NCBI GenBank assembly: GCA_947164605.1
Contig: CAMUXE010000011.1
Location: forward strand, 19,825-83,824
Source: an uncultured Lachnospiraceae bacterium
Lineage (GTDB): Bacteria > Bacillota > Clostridia > Lachnospirales > Lachnospiraceae
Direction: 5' to 3'
Length of the DNA: 64,000 nucleotides
Both the position numbers and the translations under genes were made by a program. The notes beneath the pieces were generated by a model that was not told the origin of the DNA, made no database searches, and saw only the letters and a program-made list of their open reading frames with translations. Positions 9,532 through 19,800 of this stretch are shown here, piece after piece; positions within the stretch are counted from its first letter, which is position 1; every line of letters starts with the position of its first letter.

Positions 9532-9565
9532 AAAGACCTGGCATAATTCTGCCAGGTCTTTTTTA
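9532..9565 (+). terminator. argG intrinsic terminator
   Basis: A 12-bp stem, AAAGACCTGGCA (9532-9543) with its complement at 9550-9561, six-base loop, followed by T residues. Confidence 0.9.
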
Positions 9566-9689
9566 ACTTATCCTTCTAGGGCCAAGGTCTCCTTCCTTGC
9601 CTTTTTCCATATTCTAAAGTACAATATATTTAATTTTTCAAAGGAGACGGGCTTAATAGACCTAATCTAGGCCAAGCCTTAATATAAAA

Positions 9690-11429
9690 ATGGCATTTGA
9701 CGGAATTGTAATAAGCAATTTAAGAAAAGAATTGAGTGATAAGCTTGTAGGCGGAAGACTCTACAAGATAGCCCAGCCGGAGGCTGATGAGCTCTTAATC
9801 ACCATCAAGAACGCTGGCAATAATTATAAACTATCAATCAGCGCCAACGCTTCTCTCCCCCTCATATATCTGACAGAAACCAACAAGCCAAGCCCTCTGA
9901 CTGCGCCTAATTTCTGCATGCTTTTGAGGAAGCACTTGGGAAATGGCCGCATCACTGCAATCACACAGCCTGGCTTGGAGCGTATCATCAGCATTGAGGT
10001 TGAGCATTTGGACGAGATGGGTGACCTCAGAACTAAGAAAATTGTTTGCGAATTTATGGGCAAATACTCCAACATAATCTTCCTTGATGGTGACACTATA
10101 CTAGACTCTATCAAGAGAGTGTCTGCCTCTATGTCCTCAGTCAGGGAGGTTTTACCAGGAAGAACTTATTTTATACCTGACAGCTCCAATAAGCTAAATC
10201 CACTTGAAACCACAAAGGATGCCTTTATCTCAGCCATTGCTTCTAAGCCAATGGATCTTATCAAGGCTATATATTCCTCATACACAGGTTTAAGTCCAAG
10301 CATAGCCTACGAGATGGCTTTGAGGGCCAAACTCGACTGCGATATTCCTGCTAATTGTGTGGAAGAAGCTGATTTAGAGAAGCTCTATGAAAGTTTTGAC
10401 GAGATTATGAAACTGGTAAAGGAAGGCGAATTTAGTCCTAGCGTCTATTACGAAGATGGTGAGCCAAAAGACTTCTCTTCTATCAGCCTTAGTTCCTACA
10501 AGGAAGAGAGCCATTTTGACTCTATAAGTCAGTTGATAATAGCCTACTATGCCGCTAAAGACAAGAGCAGCCGCATGAGACAGAAGTCTTATGACCTAAG
10601 AAAGATTGTCTCAAACCACTTGGAAAGAGTTTACAGAAAGCTTGATATTCAGGAAAAGCAGCTTGCCTCTACCCAAAAAAGAGACAAATACAGAATTTAC
10701 GGCGAACTCATCAACACTTATGGCTACAATATCAAAGAAGGCAGCAAGTCCTTTAAGGCCCTAAATTACTACACTAACGAGGAAGTTGAGATTCCTCTCG
10801 ATCCTGATTTGAGTCCTCGCGAGATGTCAGTCAAGTATTTTGAGAGATATAACAAACTCAAAAGAACTTTTGAAGCCGAATCTAAGCTGATCGTAGAGAC
10901 TAAAGCCGAGGCCCTCCACCTGGAATCCATCTCTACAGCGCTTGATATTGCTGAATCTGAGGAAGATTTGGCTGATGTAAAGATGGAGCTTATTGATTCA
11001 GGCTATGTTCACAGCTCTTTGAAGAACAGAAAGAAGTCTAAAAACAAGCCTCTTCACTACATATCGAGTGATGGATTTGATATCTATATTGGCAAGAACA
11101 ACTACCAAAACGATGAGTTGACCTTTAAATTTGCAAGCAATGCTGATCTTTGGTTCCACGCTAAGCAGATGCCTGGCTCCCATGTCATCCTAAGAACTGA
11201 GGGCAAGTCTATGGATCAGGTTCCAGACAGGGCTTTTGAGGAAGCTGCAGCATTGGCCGCCTACTACTCAAAAGGAAGAGAGCAAAAAAAAGTAGAGGTC
11301 GACTATGTTATCAAGAAGGAGGTTAAGAAACCAGCCCAGGCAAAACCTGGTTTCGTGGTTTATTACACCAACTACTCTCTCATAGCAGAAGCCTCTACAA
11401 GGAACTTATCGCTTGTAAACGATAATTGA
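9690..11429 (+). CDS. rqcH: RqcH / NFACT-family ribosome quality control protein
   Basis: Bacterial homologue of Rqc2 (also annotated as fibronectin-binding protein), 579 residues. It binds stalled 50S-peptidyl-tRNA complexes and drives C-terminal alanine tailing. Order: NFACT-N domain (MAFDGIVISNLRKEL at the start; MLLRKHLGNGRI near 77-88), coiled-coil region (about 275-430), then the NFACT-R domain with NADLWFHAKQMPGSHVIL. The residues corresponding to the essential Asp97-Arg98 pair of the Bacillus protein read Glu97-Arg98 (GLERII). No good ribosome binding site precedes the ATG; the nearest, AAAGGAG, is about 45 bases away. Its last 24 bases overlap the convergent membrane-protein gene. 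Confidence 0.93.
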   Translation: MAFDGIVISNLRKELSDKLVGGRLYKIAQPEADELLITIKNAGNNYKLSISANASLPLIYLTETNKPSPLTAPNFCMLLRKHLGNGRITAITQPGLERIISIEVEHLDEMGDLRTKKIVCEFMGKYSNIIFLDGDTILDSIKRVSASMSSVREVLPGRTYFIPDSSNKLNPLETTKDAFISAIASKPMDLIKAIYSSYTGLSPSIAYEMALRAKLDCDIPANCVEEADLEKLYESFDEIMKLVKEGEFSPSVYYEDGEPKDFSSISLSSYKEESHFDSISQLIIAYYAAKDKSSRMRQKSYDLRKIVSNHLERVYRKLDIQEKQLASTQKRDKYRIYGELINTYGYNIKEGSKSFKALNYYTNEEVEIPLDPDLSPREMSVKYFERYNKLKRTFEAESKLIVETKAEALHLESISTALDIAESEEDLADVKMELIDSGYVHSSLKNRKKSKNKPLHYISSDGFDIYIGKNNYQNDELTFKFASNADLWFHAKQMPGSHVILRTEGKSMDQVPDRAFEEAAALAAYYSKGREQKKVEVDYVIKKEVKKPAQAKPGFVVYYTNYSLIAEASTRNLSLVNDN

Positions 11430-12548
11430 AGTTATTAAATTTAATATTGCATATACATATAAAGCAACCGAAATGCCGAAAAATAGCACGCTCACAGCCA
11501 CAAGAATCAATGATAGGCAGGCGTAGATTCCTATAATAGGCCAGGTTGCTTTTTTTGTTTCCTGTCTATAAGTGATAAATACAAGAATGGCAAGCAGGAC
11601 TATTGTTGACAATCTCATAATTATATAGGGCAAAAATGTAGCCTCTATGCTATCTGCCGTTTCAACAAGGCCTGTGTACTGGCCCAGTATCTTTGGTGAG
11701 TTTATAATCAGTCTTACAATCTCGACAAATGCTGGGATTAAGCTTGTAAGAATCAATAAAAATGCCTTAAAAGCCCTCTTGAGTTTTACTTTTATAGCCT
11801 TGTCCAAAATCATATAAGCAAAGAGAATAAATGCCGGCATGGCAAATATTCTGTCCCCCATATAGACATACTGGTCCATAATCTGGGACAAGGAGACCTC
11901 AACTGTGTATGTGGTCTCAATTCTTGACATTGAAGCCAGTCTTGCAAATGTGTAAGGAATCAGCTGACCAAAAAGCAGAGTTGCTAAAATAATAGGTGTA
12001 AGTAATTTTATAGAATTCAGCCTACTGTCATAATAAACCTTAAGCTTGCCAATCTGGGACATATTGGTATAAATGTATATCAATATTCCTAGCAGCATAG
12101 CTATAATTCCGCTTATAAGGAAAGGCGGATTCAAAAACTTGGCTCTGACCCTAGCATAGCCGTCATCCCATGTTAACATGAGCAAGAAAAGCTGAAATTT
12201 GCTATTGGCCTGAAATGCGTAAATAATAATTGACAATACGCCTAGGCACATTCCTGATATGGCAGCATACTTAGTAATATATGCAGAGCCCTTAACTCTA
12301 AAGAGTAAGCCAAGAATCGCTCCAATTGTACAAAAGAGCACTACATTGGCCATAGAGTAATAGATTGTTTTATTACACTCATATGCATATACAGCTGAAA
12401 AAAGCTGATTAAAATCAAGTGAGGTCATGGCCTCAACATTGATTTTAAACAGCGAAAATAGTACAGTTACAAGCACATCAGTCATCAAGGCAAGGAGCAA
12501 AACCAGCTCTGCCATAATTCTAAATAATACTTGATTTTCTTTTTTCAT
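11406..12548 (-). CDS. multi-spanning membrane protein, unknown function
   Basis: A 380-residue protein made almost entirely of hydrophobic helices, about nine to ten segments (for example 14-34, 61-81, 92-110, 135-157, 179-200, 225-245, 255-280, 310-325, 340-375). I recognise no family motif. Start supported by GAGGAAT before ATG. It lies 21 bases behind tyrS, so it is probably the last gene of the pyk-vanZ-tyrS unit. The 3' end overlaps rqcH by 24 bases tail to tail, with no terminator between them. Confidence 0.75.
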   Translation of the reverse strand: MKKENQVLFRIMAELVLLLALMTDVLVTVLFSLFKINVEAMTSLDFNQLFSAVYAYECNKTIYYSMANVVLFCTIGAILGLLFRVKGSAYITKYAAISGMCLGVLSIIIYAFQANSKFQLFLLMLTWDDGYARVRAKFLNPPFLISGIIAMLLGILIYIYTNMSQIGKLKVYYDSRLNSIKLLTPIILATLLFGQLIPYTFARLASMSRIETTYTVEVSLSQIMDQYVYMGDRIFAMPAFILFAYMILDKAIKVKLKRAFKAFLLILTSLIPAFVEIVRLIINSPKILGQYTGLVETADSIEATFLPYIIMRLSTIVLLAILVFITYRQETKKATWPIIGIYACLSLILVAVSVLFFGISVALYVYAILNLITSIIVYKR

Positions 12549-12569
12549 ATATTCCTCTTCAATCTAAGC

Positions 12570-13799
12570 TTATCTTTTCAACAATACTTTCTTGAAGCTC
12601 TTCTTACCCTTCTTTACAACTACACCCTCAACAAAAAGGTCTCTTGCAAAGGACTCGTCAATAGTCATAATTCTCTCACCATTTACAGAGATTCCACCCT
12701 GCTGGATTGATCTTCTTGCATCTGACTTTGATGATGCAAGGCCTGACTCACATACGAGTGTGATAATATCTATAGCACCTTCCTCAAACTTTTCCTCATC
12801 AAGTTCAACTGAAGGCATTGTGTCTGCATCTCCAGAACCAAAGATTGAACGCGCTGTGTTCTGAGCATTAACAGCCTCTTCCTCTCCGTGAACCATCTTT
12901 GTAAGCTCATATGCAAGAATTTCCTTAGCTTCATTGAGCTGAGCACCCTCGTAAGCTTCCATAGCCTTTATATCCTCGAGTGGAAGGAAAGTGAGTAACT
13001 TGAGACACTTGATAACATCAGAATCGTCAACATTTCTCCAATACTGGTAGAAATCATATGGGCTAGTTTTTTCTGGATCAAGCCATACAGCGCCAGAAGC
13101 TGTCTTTCCCATCTTTTTACCCTCAGAGTTTGTGAGAAGAGTGATTGTCAAGGCGTATGCATCCTCGCCCATCTTCTTTCTGATAAGCTCTGTACCAGCG
13201 AGCATATTTGACCACTGATCATCTCCACCGAACTCCATATTACAACCATACTTGTTGTAAAGCATATAGAAGTCATAGCCCTGCATAAGCATATATGAAA
13301 ACTCTAAGAATGTAAGTCCTCTCTCCATACGATTTACATAAGCTCTTGCACGAAGCATCTCATTAACTGAGAAGTGTGAGCCTATATCTCTCATAAAGTC
13401 AAGGAAGTTAAGATCTCTTAACCAGTCAGCATTGTTGACCATCATAGCCTTGCCATCGCCCTCACCGAACTCGATGAACTTGCTCATCTGCTTCTTAAAG
13501 CACTCACAGTTGTGATCAATCTGCTCAATTGTCATCATGCTTCTCAAATCAGTTCTGCCGGATGGATCGCCAATCATTCCAGTACCACCACCAACAAGAG
13601 CAATAGGCTTATTTCCAGCCATCTGCAATCTCTTCATAAGGCATAATGCCATGAAGTGACCTACATGAAGGCTGTCTGCTGTTGGGTCGAAACCTATATA
13701 GAAAGTTGCCTTTCCATTGTTTACAAGATCCTTAATTTTATCCTCATCAGTGACCTGAGCTATAAGTCCTCTTTCCACTAATTCGTCATAAACTGTCAT
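12570..13799 (-). CDS. tyrS: tyrosyl-tRNA synthetase
   Basis: Class I aminoacyl-tRNA synthetase, 409 residues, charging tRNA-Tyr. The HIGH-type motif is HVGH (45-48) and the KMSKS-type motif is KMGKT near residue 230. Tyrosine-site elements FLEFSYMLMQGYDF and GGDDQWSNM are present. A C-terminal S4 RNA-binding domain ends the protein (SKSDARRSIQQGGISVNGE). Its GGAG lies within the last codons of the vanZ-like gene, four bases upstream, which suggests translational coupling. No T-box leader is seen, as expected for an internal operon gene. Confidence 0.96.
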   Translation of the reverse strand: MTVYDELVERGLIAQVTDEDKIKDLVNNGKATFYIGFDPTADSLHVGHFMALCLMKRLQMAGNKPIALVGGGTGMIGDPSGRTDLRSMMTIEQIDHNCECFKKQMSKFIEFGEGDGKAMMVNNADWLRDLNFLDFMRDIGSHFSVNEMLRARAYVNRMERGLTFLEFSYMLMQGYDFYMLYNKYGCNMEFGGDDQWSNMLAGTELIRKKMGEDAYALTITLLTNSEGKKMGKTASGAVWLDPEKTSPYDFYQYWRNVDDSDVIKCLKLLTFLPLEDIKAMEAYEGAQLNEAKEILAYELTKMVHGEEEAVNAQNTARSIFGSGDADTMPSVELDEEKFEEGAIDIITLVCESGLASSKSDARRSIQQGGISVNGERIMTIDESFARDLFVEGVVVKKGKKSFKKVLLKR

Positions 13800-13803
13800 C
13801 TTT

Positions 13804-14292
13804 TCATATCTCCTTTGTCACTTTTCTTTTATTGATAATTCTATTTATTAAAAACAGAATCAAAAGACATAGCAGAGCCCCAATTGAATCCACAAGCACA
13901 TCCTTGTATGTTCCGCATCTGCCAGGGACAAACCTTTGATGAAACTCATCACTAGAAGCAAAAAGTACTGTAAGCACAAAACTAAATATATATCTCTTAT
14001 GTGACTTCAAGCCACACACCGCAAGGGCGATAAATATACTTAGGGTCAGCACTGCGTATTCTGTCATATGGGCGCATTTTCTAATTGGGTACTCAATATT
14101 TGAGACCAGGCTATTTCTAGCCTGGTCACTATCCTCTATAAGATTTAAATTTGCTGTCACGTCAGCTACGCATACTGCAACTTTATGGCTTAAATGTCCA
14201 GATTCTTCTCCATCCTGAGCCGAAAAGCCAAAGATAAAGGATGCTATCAGTATAACGGGGATCCATACAAGGATATATTTTAAAAATTTCAT
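13804..14292 (-). CDS. VanZ-family membrane protein
   Basis: Small membrane protein of 162 residues with about four transmembrane segments and the VanZ-like signature: an early FGFSAQDGEESG loop, RKCAHMTEYAVLTLSIF, and FASSDEFHQRFVPGRCGTYKDVLVDSIGALL. VanZ relatives affect teicoplanin and other surface phenotypes, but the biochemical role is unresolved. The ATG overlaps the pyk stop codon (TAATG), so translation is probably coupled. Confidence 0.85.
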   Translation of the reverse strand: MKFLKYILVWIPVILIASFIFGFSAQDGEESGHLSHKVAVCVADVTANLNLIEDSDQARNSLVSNIEYPIRKCAHMTEYAVLTLSIFIALAVCGLKSHKRYIFSFVLTVLFASSDEFHQRFVPGRCGTYKDVLVDSIGALLCLLILFLINRIINKRKVTKEI

Positions 14293-15722
14293 TAGATAGT
14301 TACAACTCTCATTGTATTAGTTAAGCCACGCTTAGCTGTTGGTGAAGAGTTTGTAGCGATACCTGCAGAAACGATAGCTACATCGCCATCATTGAGGTAG
14401 TTAGCTGCAATTGCAACCTCAAGTGCATGATCAATAATATTGTCTGTTGACTTCTCAACTGCACTCTTTAAAGGTCTTACTCCATAGTAGATCTGCATCT
14501 TTCTCATAACATTCTCATATGGTGTGCAGCCGATAATCTCTACGCTTGGCTTAAGCTTTGATGTAAGTCTAGCTGTAAAGCCTGAAATTGTAGGACATAC
14601 AATAGCCTTAGCGCCAAGATTCTCTGCTGTCTGTACAGCAGCGTTTACTACAGCACTTGAAATGCTTCTCTTTGAGTGAAGATTTGCATACTCAGCATTT
14701 CTAGAAGCAATATTATTCTCTGTTGTCTCTGCAATCTTAGCCATCATCTTAACAGCCTCGAGTGGGTACTTACCATTTGCAGACTCACCAGAAAGCATAA
14801 CAACATCTGTACCATCATAGATAGCATTAGCAACGTCTGTAACCTCAGCTCTTGTAGGACGTGGGTTACGAATCATAGAATCAAGCATCTGTGTAGCAGT
14901 AATAACTGGCTTATATGCAGCGTTACACTTCTTGATGATTTCCTTCTGAATATGTGGAACTTCTTCAGCTGGAATCTCAACACCCATGTCTCCACGAGCA
15001 ACCATGATACCATCAGCGATTCTGATAATTTCATCAATATTCTTGATACCTTCAGCATTCTCAATTTTAGCGATAACTGGAATATCACTGTCATGAGACC
15101 AGAGAAGTTCCTTGATTTCCTGGATACAAGCTGCATTTCTTACAAATGAAGCTGCGATGAAATCGAAACCTAACTCAGCGCCAAAAATGATATCGTCTTT
15201 ATCTTTATCTGTAATACCCGGAAGTCTGATGCTTACATTAGGAACATTAACACCCTTTTTCTGACCAAGCTTTCCACCGTTGATTACTGTACATGCGATG
15301 TCTGTGCCATCGATAACGTCCTCAACTCTGAGCTCAATAAGACCATCATCAATAAGGATTGTGTTTCCCTTTGTTATATCCTGAGGAAGTCCCTGATATG
15401 TGATTGATGTGATTGTCTCATCACCCTCGATTTCTCTTGTTGTAAGTGTGAACTTCTGGTTATCCTTAAGCTCAACATCCTTACCTGATTTAAGTACGCC
15501 AGTTCTAATTTCTGGTCCCTTTGTATCAAGAAGAGTTGCTACAGGAATATTGAGTTCCTCTCTAACGCTCTCTACAAGACGGAATCTTCCCTTCTGCTCT
15601 TCATGATCACCATGTGAAAAGTTGAATCTTGCAATGTCCATACCAGCGAGAGTCATCTGCTTGATGAGTTCTCTGTCGTTGGTATTAGGTCCCATTGTAC
15701 ATATCATTTTGGTCTTCTTCAT
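14292..15722 (-). CDS. pyk: pyruvate kinase
   Basis: Converts phosphoenolpyruvate and ADP to pyruvate and ATP. With the chosen start it has 476 residues. Marks: KTKMICTMGPNTNDRE at the N-terminus, RFNFSHGDHEEQ, the signature IPVIAKIENAEGIKNIDEI, VARGDMGVEIPAE and TATQMLDSMIRNPRPTRAE. It lacks the extra C-terminal PEP-utiliser domain of bacillus enzymes. The start is at 15722 because GGAGG lies six bases upstream; the open frame reaches 15749 but without a site. First gene of a unit continuing into vanZ, tyrS and the membrane protein. Confidence 0.96.
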   Translation of the reverse strand: MKKTKMICTMGPNTNDRELIKQMTLAGMDIARFNFSHGDHEEQKGRFRLVESVREELNIPVATLLDTKGPEIRTGVLKSGKDVELKDNQKFTLTTREIEGDETITSITYQGLPQDITKGNTILIDDGLIELRVEDVIDGTDIACTVINGGKLGQKKGVNVPNVSIRLPGITDKDKDDIIFGAELGFDFIAASFVRNAACIQEIKELLWSHDSDIPVIAKIENAEGIKNIDEIIRIADGIMVARGDMGVEIPAEEVPHIQKEIIKKCNAAYKPVITATQMLDSMIRNPRPTRAEVTDVANAIYDGTDVVMLSGESANGKYPLEAVKMMAKIAETTENNIASRNAEYANLHSKRSISSAVVNAAVQTAENLGAKAIVCPTISGFTARLTSKLKPSVEIIGCTPYENVMRKMQIYYGVRPLKSAVEKSTDNIIDHALEVAIAANYLNDGDVAIVSAGIATNSSPTAKRGLTNTMRVVTI

Positions 15723-15816
15723 AATTAACCTCCGAATATTTTTTTCCATTAACTGTGTTATTATCTCATAAAAAATTTTTTAAAGCAAGTAAACGATCTA
15801 CTTTTGTAAATTTATT

Positions 15817-16803
15817 TTAGTTTTTCTTAACATGGACATGAGTGTAGAGATGTTCCATGCAGTATTCATAGTCACCCTCACACTTTGTGCAATATCTGAA
15901 TTCTAGGCTAGAATCATCCAACTCAGTCTTACCGCAAACTGCACATTTATGTCTTGCCTTGCCCACATTTATCTTAGAAGTAAAGTCCTTAAGCCTGCCC
16001 CTGTTTTCATCTTGATCTAAGTCCTGACCTGATAAGCTTTTAGCCAGTTCTTGTCTAGCTCTCTCTTCCTGAGCTTTTTTAGCCGTCTTCATAGTTTTTC
16101 TGTAGTTGGCCTGTACCTTATTGTACTTAGTTGGTCTCAAAACCCAGAAGAAGAATAGAATAAAGTTTAGCATTGAAACCAGGGCTGCAGTAGCTTGAAC
16201 ACTCGAACTCAGTATTCCAAGTCGAAAAAGGCCAAGCCATATTGAGATTCCAAGGCTGCTCTGTTCAAGGATTGGTGTTAGGAAGCCACCTATTATAGTC
16301 AGAGCAAAAAAGACACCATCAATAATGCCCAAGACTTTCATCTTTACCGGTATGATAAAGAAGAGAAGAACCTTGTCCTCTCCTCTTTCCATGGCATAAG
16401 CTAAAAAGAGAGCCAGATTGATATAGGCTGTCGAGAAGGCAAATGATACGCCAAAAATAAAGTATATGATAAAAGCCGCAATTATGTGGAAGAGTATTCC
16501 GCTAAAATAATAGAGATTAAACTTGAAAGAGCCCCAAATAGCCTCCAGTGTAGTTCCGATTATATAATAAAAATAAAGAACAAACACAAAGAAGATAATA
16601 CTGTTTGAAGGGGGCTGCAATATAAATGTTACAAGTCTCCAAACCTGTCCCTGCAAAACCTTTGATATATCCAATCCCAAGAACTGGCTATATATATCAT
16701 TTCCAAAAACTGCTATTACAAATCCAACCACATAGATTACGGTTATATATCTCATAAGATTGGGAATTGCATATTTTCCAAATTTCTTTTCCAACTTACC
16801 CAA
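15817..16803 (-). CDS. rhomboid-like membrane protein with C-terminal zinc ribbon
   Basis: Membrane protein of 328 residues with six or so helices. It shows rhomboid-fold landmarks: GQVWRLVTFIL in the first loop and LEAIWGSFKFNLYYFSGIL in helix 2. The catalytic GxSG serine and later histidine are not visible, so it is probably an inactive, derlin-like member. The C-terminus is soluble, basic and helical, then a zinc ribbon with CAVCGKTE and YCTKCEG plus a His-rich end. Start chosen as TTG at 16803, which has AAAGGTGG upstream; the upstream ATG at 16845 lies inside the purL terminator stem. Partner and role unknown. Confidence 0.75.
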   Translation of the reverse strand: MGKLEKKFGKYAIPNLMRYITVIYVVGFVIAVFGNDIYSQFLGLDISKVLQGQVWRLVTFILQPPSNSIIFFVFVLYFYYIIGTTLEAIWGSFKFNLYYFSGILFHIIAAFIIYFIFGVSFAFSTAYINLALFLAYAMERGEDKVLLFFIIPVKMKVLGIIDGVFFALTIIGGFLTPILEQSSLGISIWLGLFRLGILSSSVQATAALVSMLNFILFFFWVLRPTKYNKVQANYRKTMKTAKKAQEERARQELAKSLSGQDLDQDENRGRLKDFTSKINVGKARHKCAVCGKTELDDSSLEFRYCTKCEGDYEYCMEHLYTHVHVKKN

Positions 16804-16813
16804 ATTACCACCT

Positions 16814-16850
16814 TTTAAAAAATGCCAGCATATGGATATCCACATGCTGG
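16814..16850 (-). terminator. purL intrinsic terminator
   Basis: Stem of 11 bp with one G-T pair (arms 16825-16835 and 16840-16850), followed on the minus strand by CATTTTTT. Confidence 0.85.
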
Positions 16851-16874
16851 CCTATTTACTGAAAATATTCAGAA

Positions 16875-19800
16875 TTACTTAAAGTAATCAACACCAGACT
16901 TAAAGAGCTGCATATCCTGATTTCCAAAGATATTCATAGCTACTCCATCGCCTCTTCTCTCTGAATGGCACATCTTACCAAGTACACGTCCATCTGGACT
17001 TGTGATACCTTCAACTGCAAGATAAGAGCCATTGAAGTTGTACTCCTCGTCCATACTTACATTACCCTCAGTATCTGAGTACTGAGTAGCAACCTGACCA
17101 TTTGCAAAGAGCTCAGCAAGCACATCATCAGGTGCAACGAAACGTCCCTCACCGTGTGATGCAGGGTTAGCATAAACTCCACCAAGCTCAGCATTAGCAA
17201 GCCATGGGCTCTTATTAGATACAACCTTAACATAAGCCACCTTTGAGATGTGTCTGTTAATTGTATTGAATGTGAGTGTTGGTGACTTAGCATCCTGTCC
17301 TGTAATCTTACCATTTGGCACGAGACCTAACTTGATAATAGCCTGGAAACCGTTACAGATACCAAGAGCAAGTCCATCTCTCTCATTGAGAAGCTTATCA
17401 ACTGCTTCCTTCATCTTTGCATTGCGGAAGGCAGTGGCAAAGAACTTAGCAGAACCGTCTGGCTCATCACCAGCTGAGAATCCACCTGGGAACATAATAA
17501 TCTGTGACTGTTCGATTGACTTTACAAACTCATCAACAGAATCTCTGATTCCCTCAGCATCAAGGTTCTTAAATACCTTAACGATTGTATTAGCACCAGC
17601 CTCCTCAAAGACTCTAGCAGAGTCATACTCACAGTTTGTGCCAGGGAATACTGGAATAAATACAGTTGGCTTAGCAATCTTATTCTTGCAAATATGAATT
17701 GAATCAGCCTTGTAAAGCTTACTCTCAACCTTATCAGTCTCCTTTGAAGCCTTTGTTGGGAATACATTTTCCAATGTATCCTTCCAAACACTCAAAGCCT
17801 CCTCAAGATTGATTGAAACTGAATCATATGTAAATCTCTTATCATCGTTAACCACGCCGACCTTAGTATAATCAGCACTGAGCTCTGCAAGCTTATCTGC
17901 AGGAACTTCAGCTACTATGCAGCCGTGCATTGGTGCAAAGAGCTCTTCCTTAGATACTGATGAATCAATATCTACGCCAAGGCCGTTACCAAAGGCCATC
18001 TTTGAGATAGCTGGAACGATACCATTTGAATCAAGGACATAAGCTGAAACGATAAGCCCCTTGTGGATCATATCTGTAATCTTTGCGTAGAGTTCCTTAA
18101 TCTGCTCATAATCAGGAAGCTGGTACTCGTCCTTAGTGATATCAAACTTTACAAGAACATTGCCAGCAGCCTTGAGCTCTGGAGTGATGATATCCTGCTT
18201 TGTAGCTACATCAACAGCGAAAGAACAAAGTGTTGGTGGAACATCGATATCCTCGAATGTACCAGACATACTGTCCTTACCACCGATTGAGCCAAGTCCG
18301 AATCCGAGCTGAGCTGCATAAGCACCGAGAAGAGCTGCGAAAGGCTGGCTCCATCTCTCTGGATCCTCTGTCATTCTTCTGAAGTACTCCTGGAATGTGA
18401 AGTGAATCTTTGTGAGGTCACCACCTGCAGCAACTATCTTAGCAACTGAATCAACAACTGCATAGACAGCACCGTGATATGGGCTCCACTTTGAGAGATA
18501 TGGATCAAATCCATATGACATCATTGTAACTGTATCACACTTGCCATTGAGTACTGGAAGCTTAGCAACCATTGCCTGAGTCTCTGTGAGCTGGTACTTA
18601 CCACCGTAAGGCATAAGCACTGAACCAGCACCGATAGATGAGTCAAATCTCTCAACAAGACCCTTCTGTGAACACTCATTGAGATCAGCTAATACCTTTA
18701 ACCACTCACCTCTTACATCTTCAACACTTCTTGGCTTAAGCACTGCTGCATCCTCTGATGGGATATCAACAAGTACTGTTGTTTCCTGATGAGCACCATT
18801 AGTGTCAAGGAAAGCTCTAGAGATATTGACAATATCCTTGCCTCTCCATGTAAGTACAAGTCTAGGATCTTCAGTAACAACTGCGACCTCAATAGCCTCA
18901 AGGTTTTCTTCTGCTGCATACTTAAGGAACGCATCAACATCTTCCTTAGCTATAACAACTGCCATTCTCTCCTGTGACTCAGAGATAGCAAGTTCTGTTC
19001 CATCAAGACCTTCATACTTCTTTGGAACCTTGTCAAGGTTAACCTTAAGTCCTGCTGCGAGCTCACCGATAGCAACTGAAACTCCACCTGCACCGAAGTC
19101 GTTACACTTCTTAACAAGCTTTGTAACTTCTGGTCTTCTGAAGAGTCTCTGCATCTTACGCTCTGTAGGAGCATTACCCTTCTGAACCTCAGCGCCACAC
19201 TCTTCGATAGACTTAGTTGTATGTACCTTAGATGATCCTGTAGCTCCACCACAGCCATCTCTTCCTGTACGTCCGCCAAGAAGGATGATGATATCGCCTG
19301 GATCTGAATTTTCTCTCTTTACTGCTGCTCTTGGAGCTGCTGCTATAACTGCACCAATCTCCATACGCTTAGCAACATAATCTGGGTGGTAGATTTCCTT
19401 TACATAACCTGTTGCAAGGCCAATCTGGTTACCATATGAGCTGTAGCCCTGAGCTGCGCCTGTAACAAGCTTTCTCTGTGGAAGCTTCCCCTTGATTGTC
19501 TCATTGATAGGCTTTGTAGGATCTGCTGCACCTGTAATTCTCATAGCCTGGTATACATATGTACGTCCTGAGAGTGGATCACGAATAGCTCCGCCAAGAC
19601 ATGTAGCAGCGCCACCAAATGGCTCAATTTCTGTAGGATGGTTATGAGTCTCGTTCTTGAAGTTTACAAGCCACTCCTCTTCCTTGCCATCGATAACTAC
19701 AGGAACTACTATAGAACAAGCGTTGATTTCATCAGATTCTTCCTGATCTGTAAGCTTGCCCTCAGCTCTTAACTTCTTAGCTGCAAGAAGAGCAAGATCC

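Noticed and set aside
14676..15149. 157-codon plus-strand frame inside pyk
   Set aside because: Shadow of the highly conserved pyruvate kinase gene on the other strand; composition follows the antisense codons.
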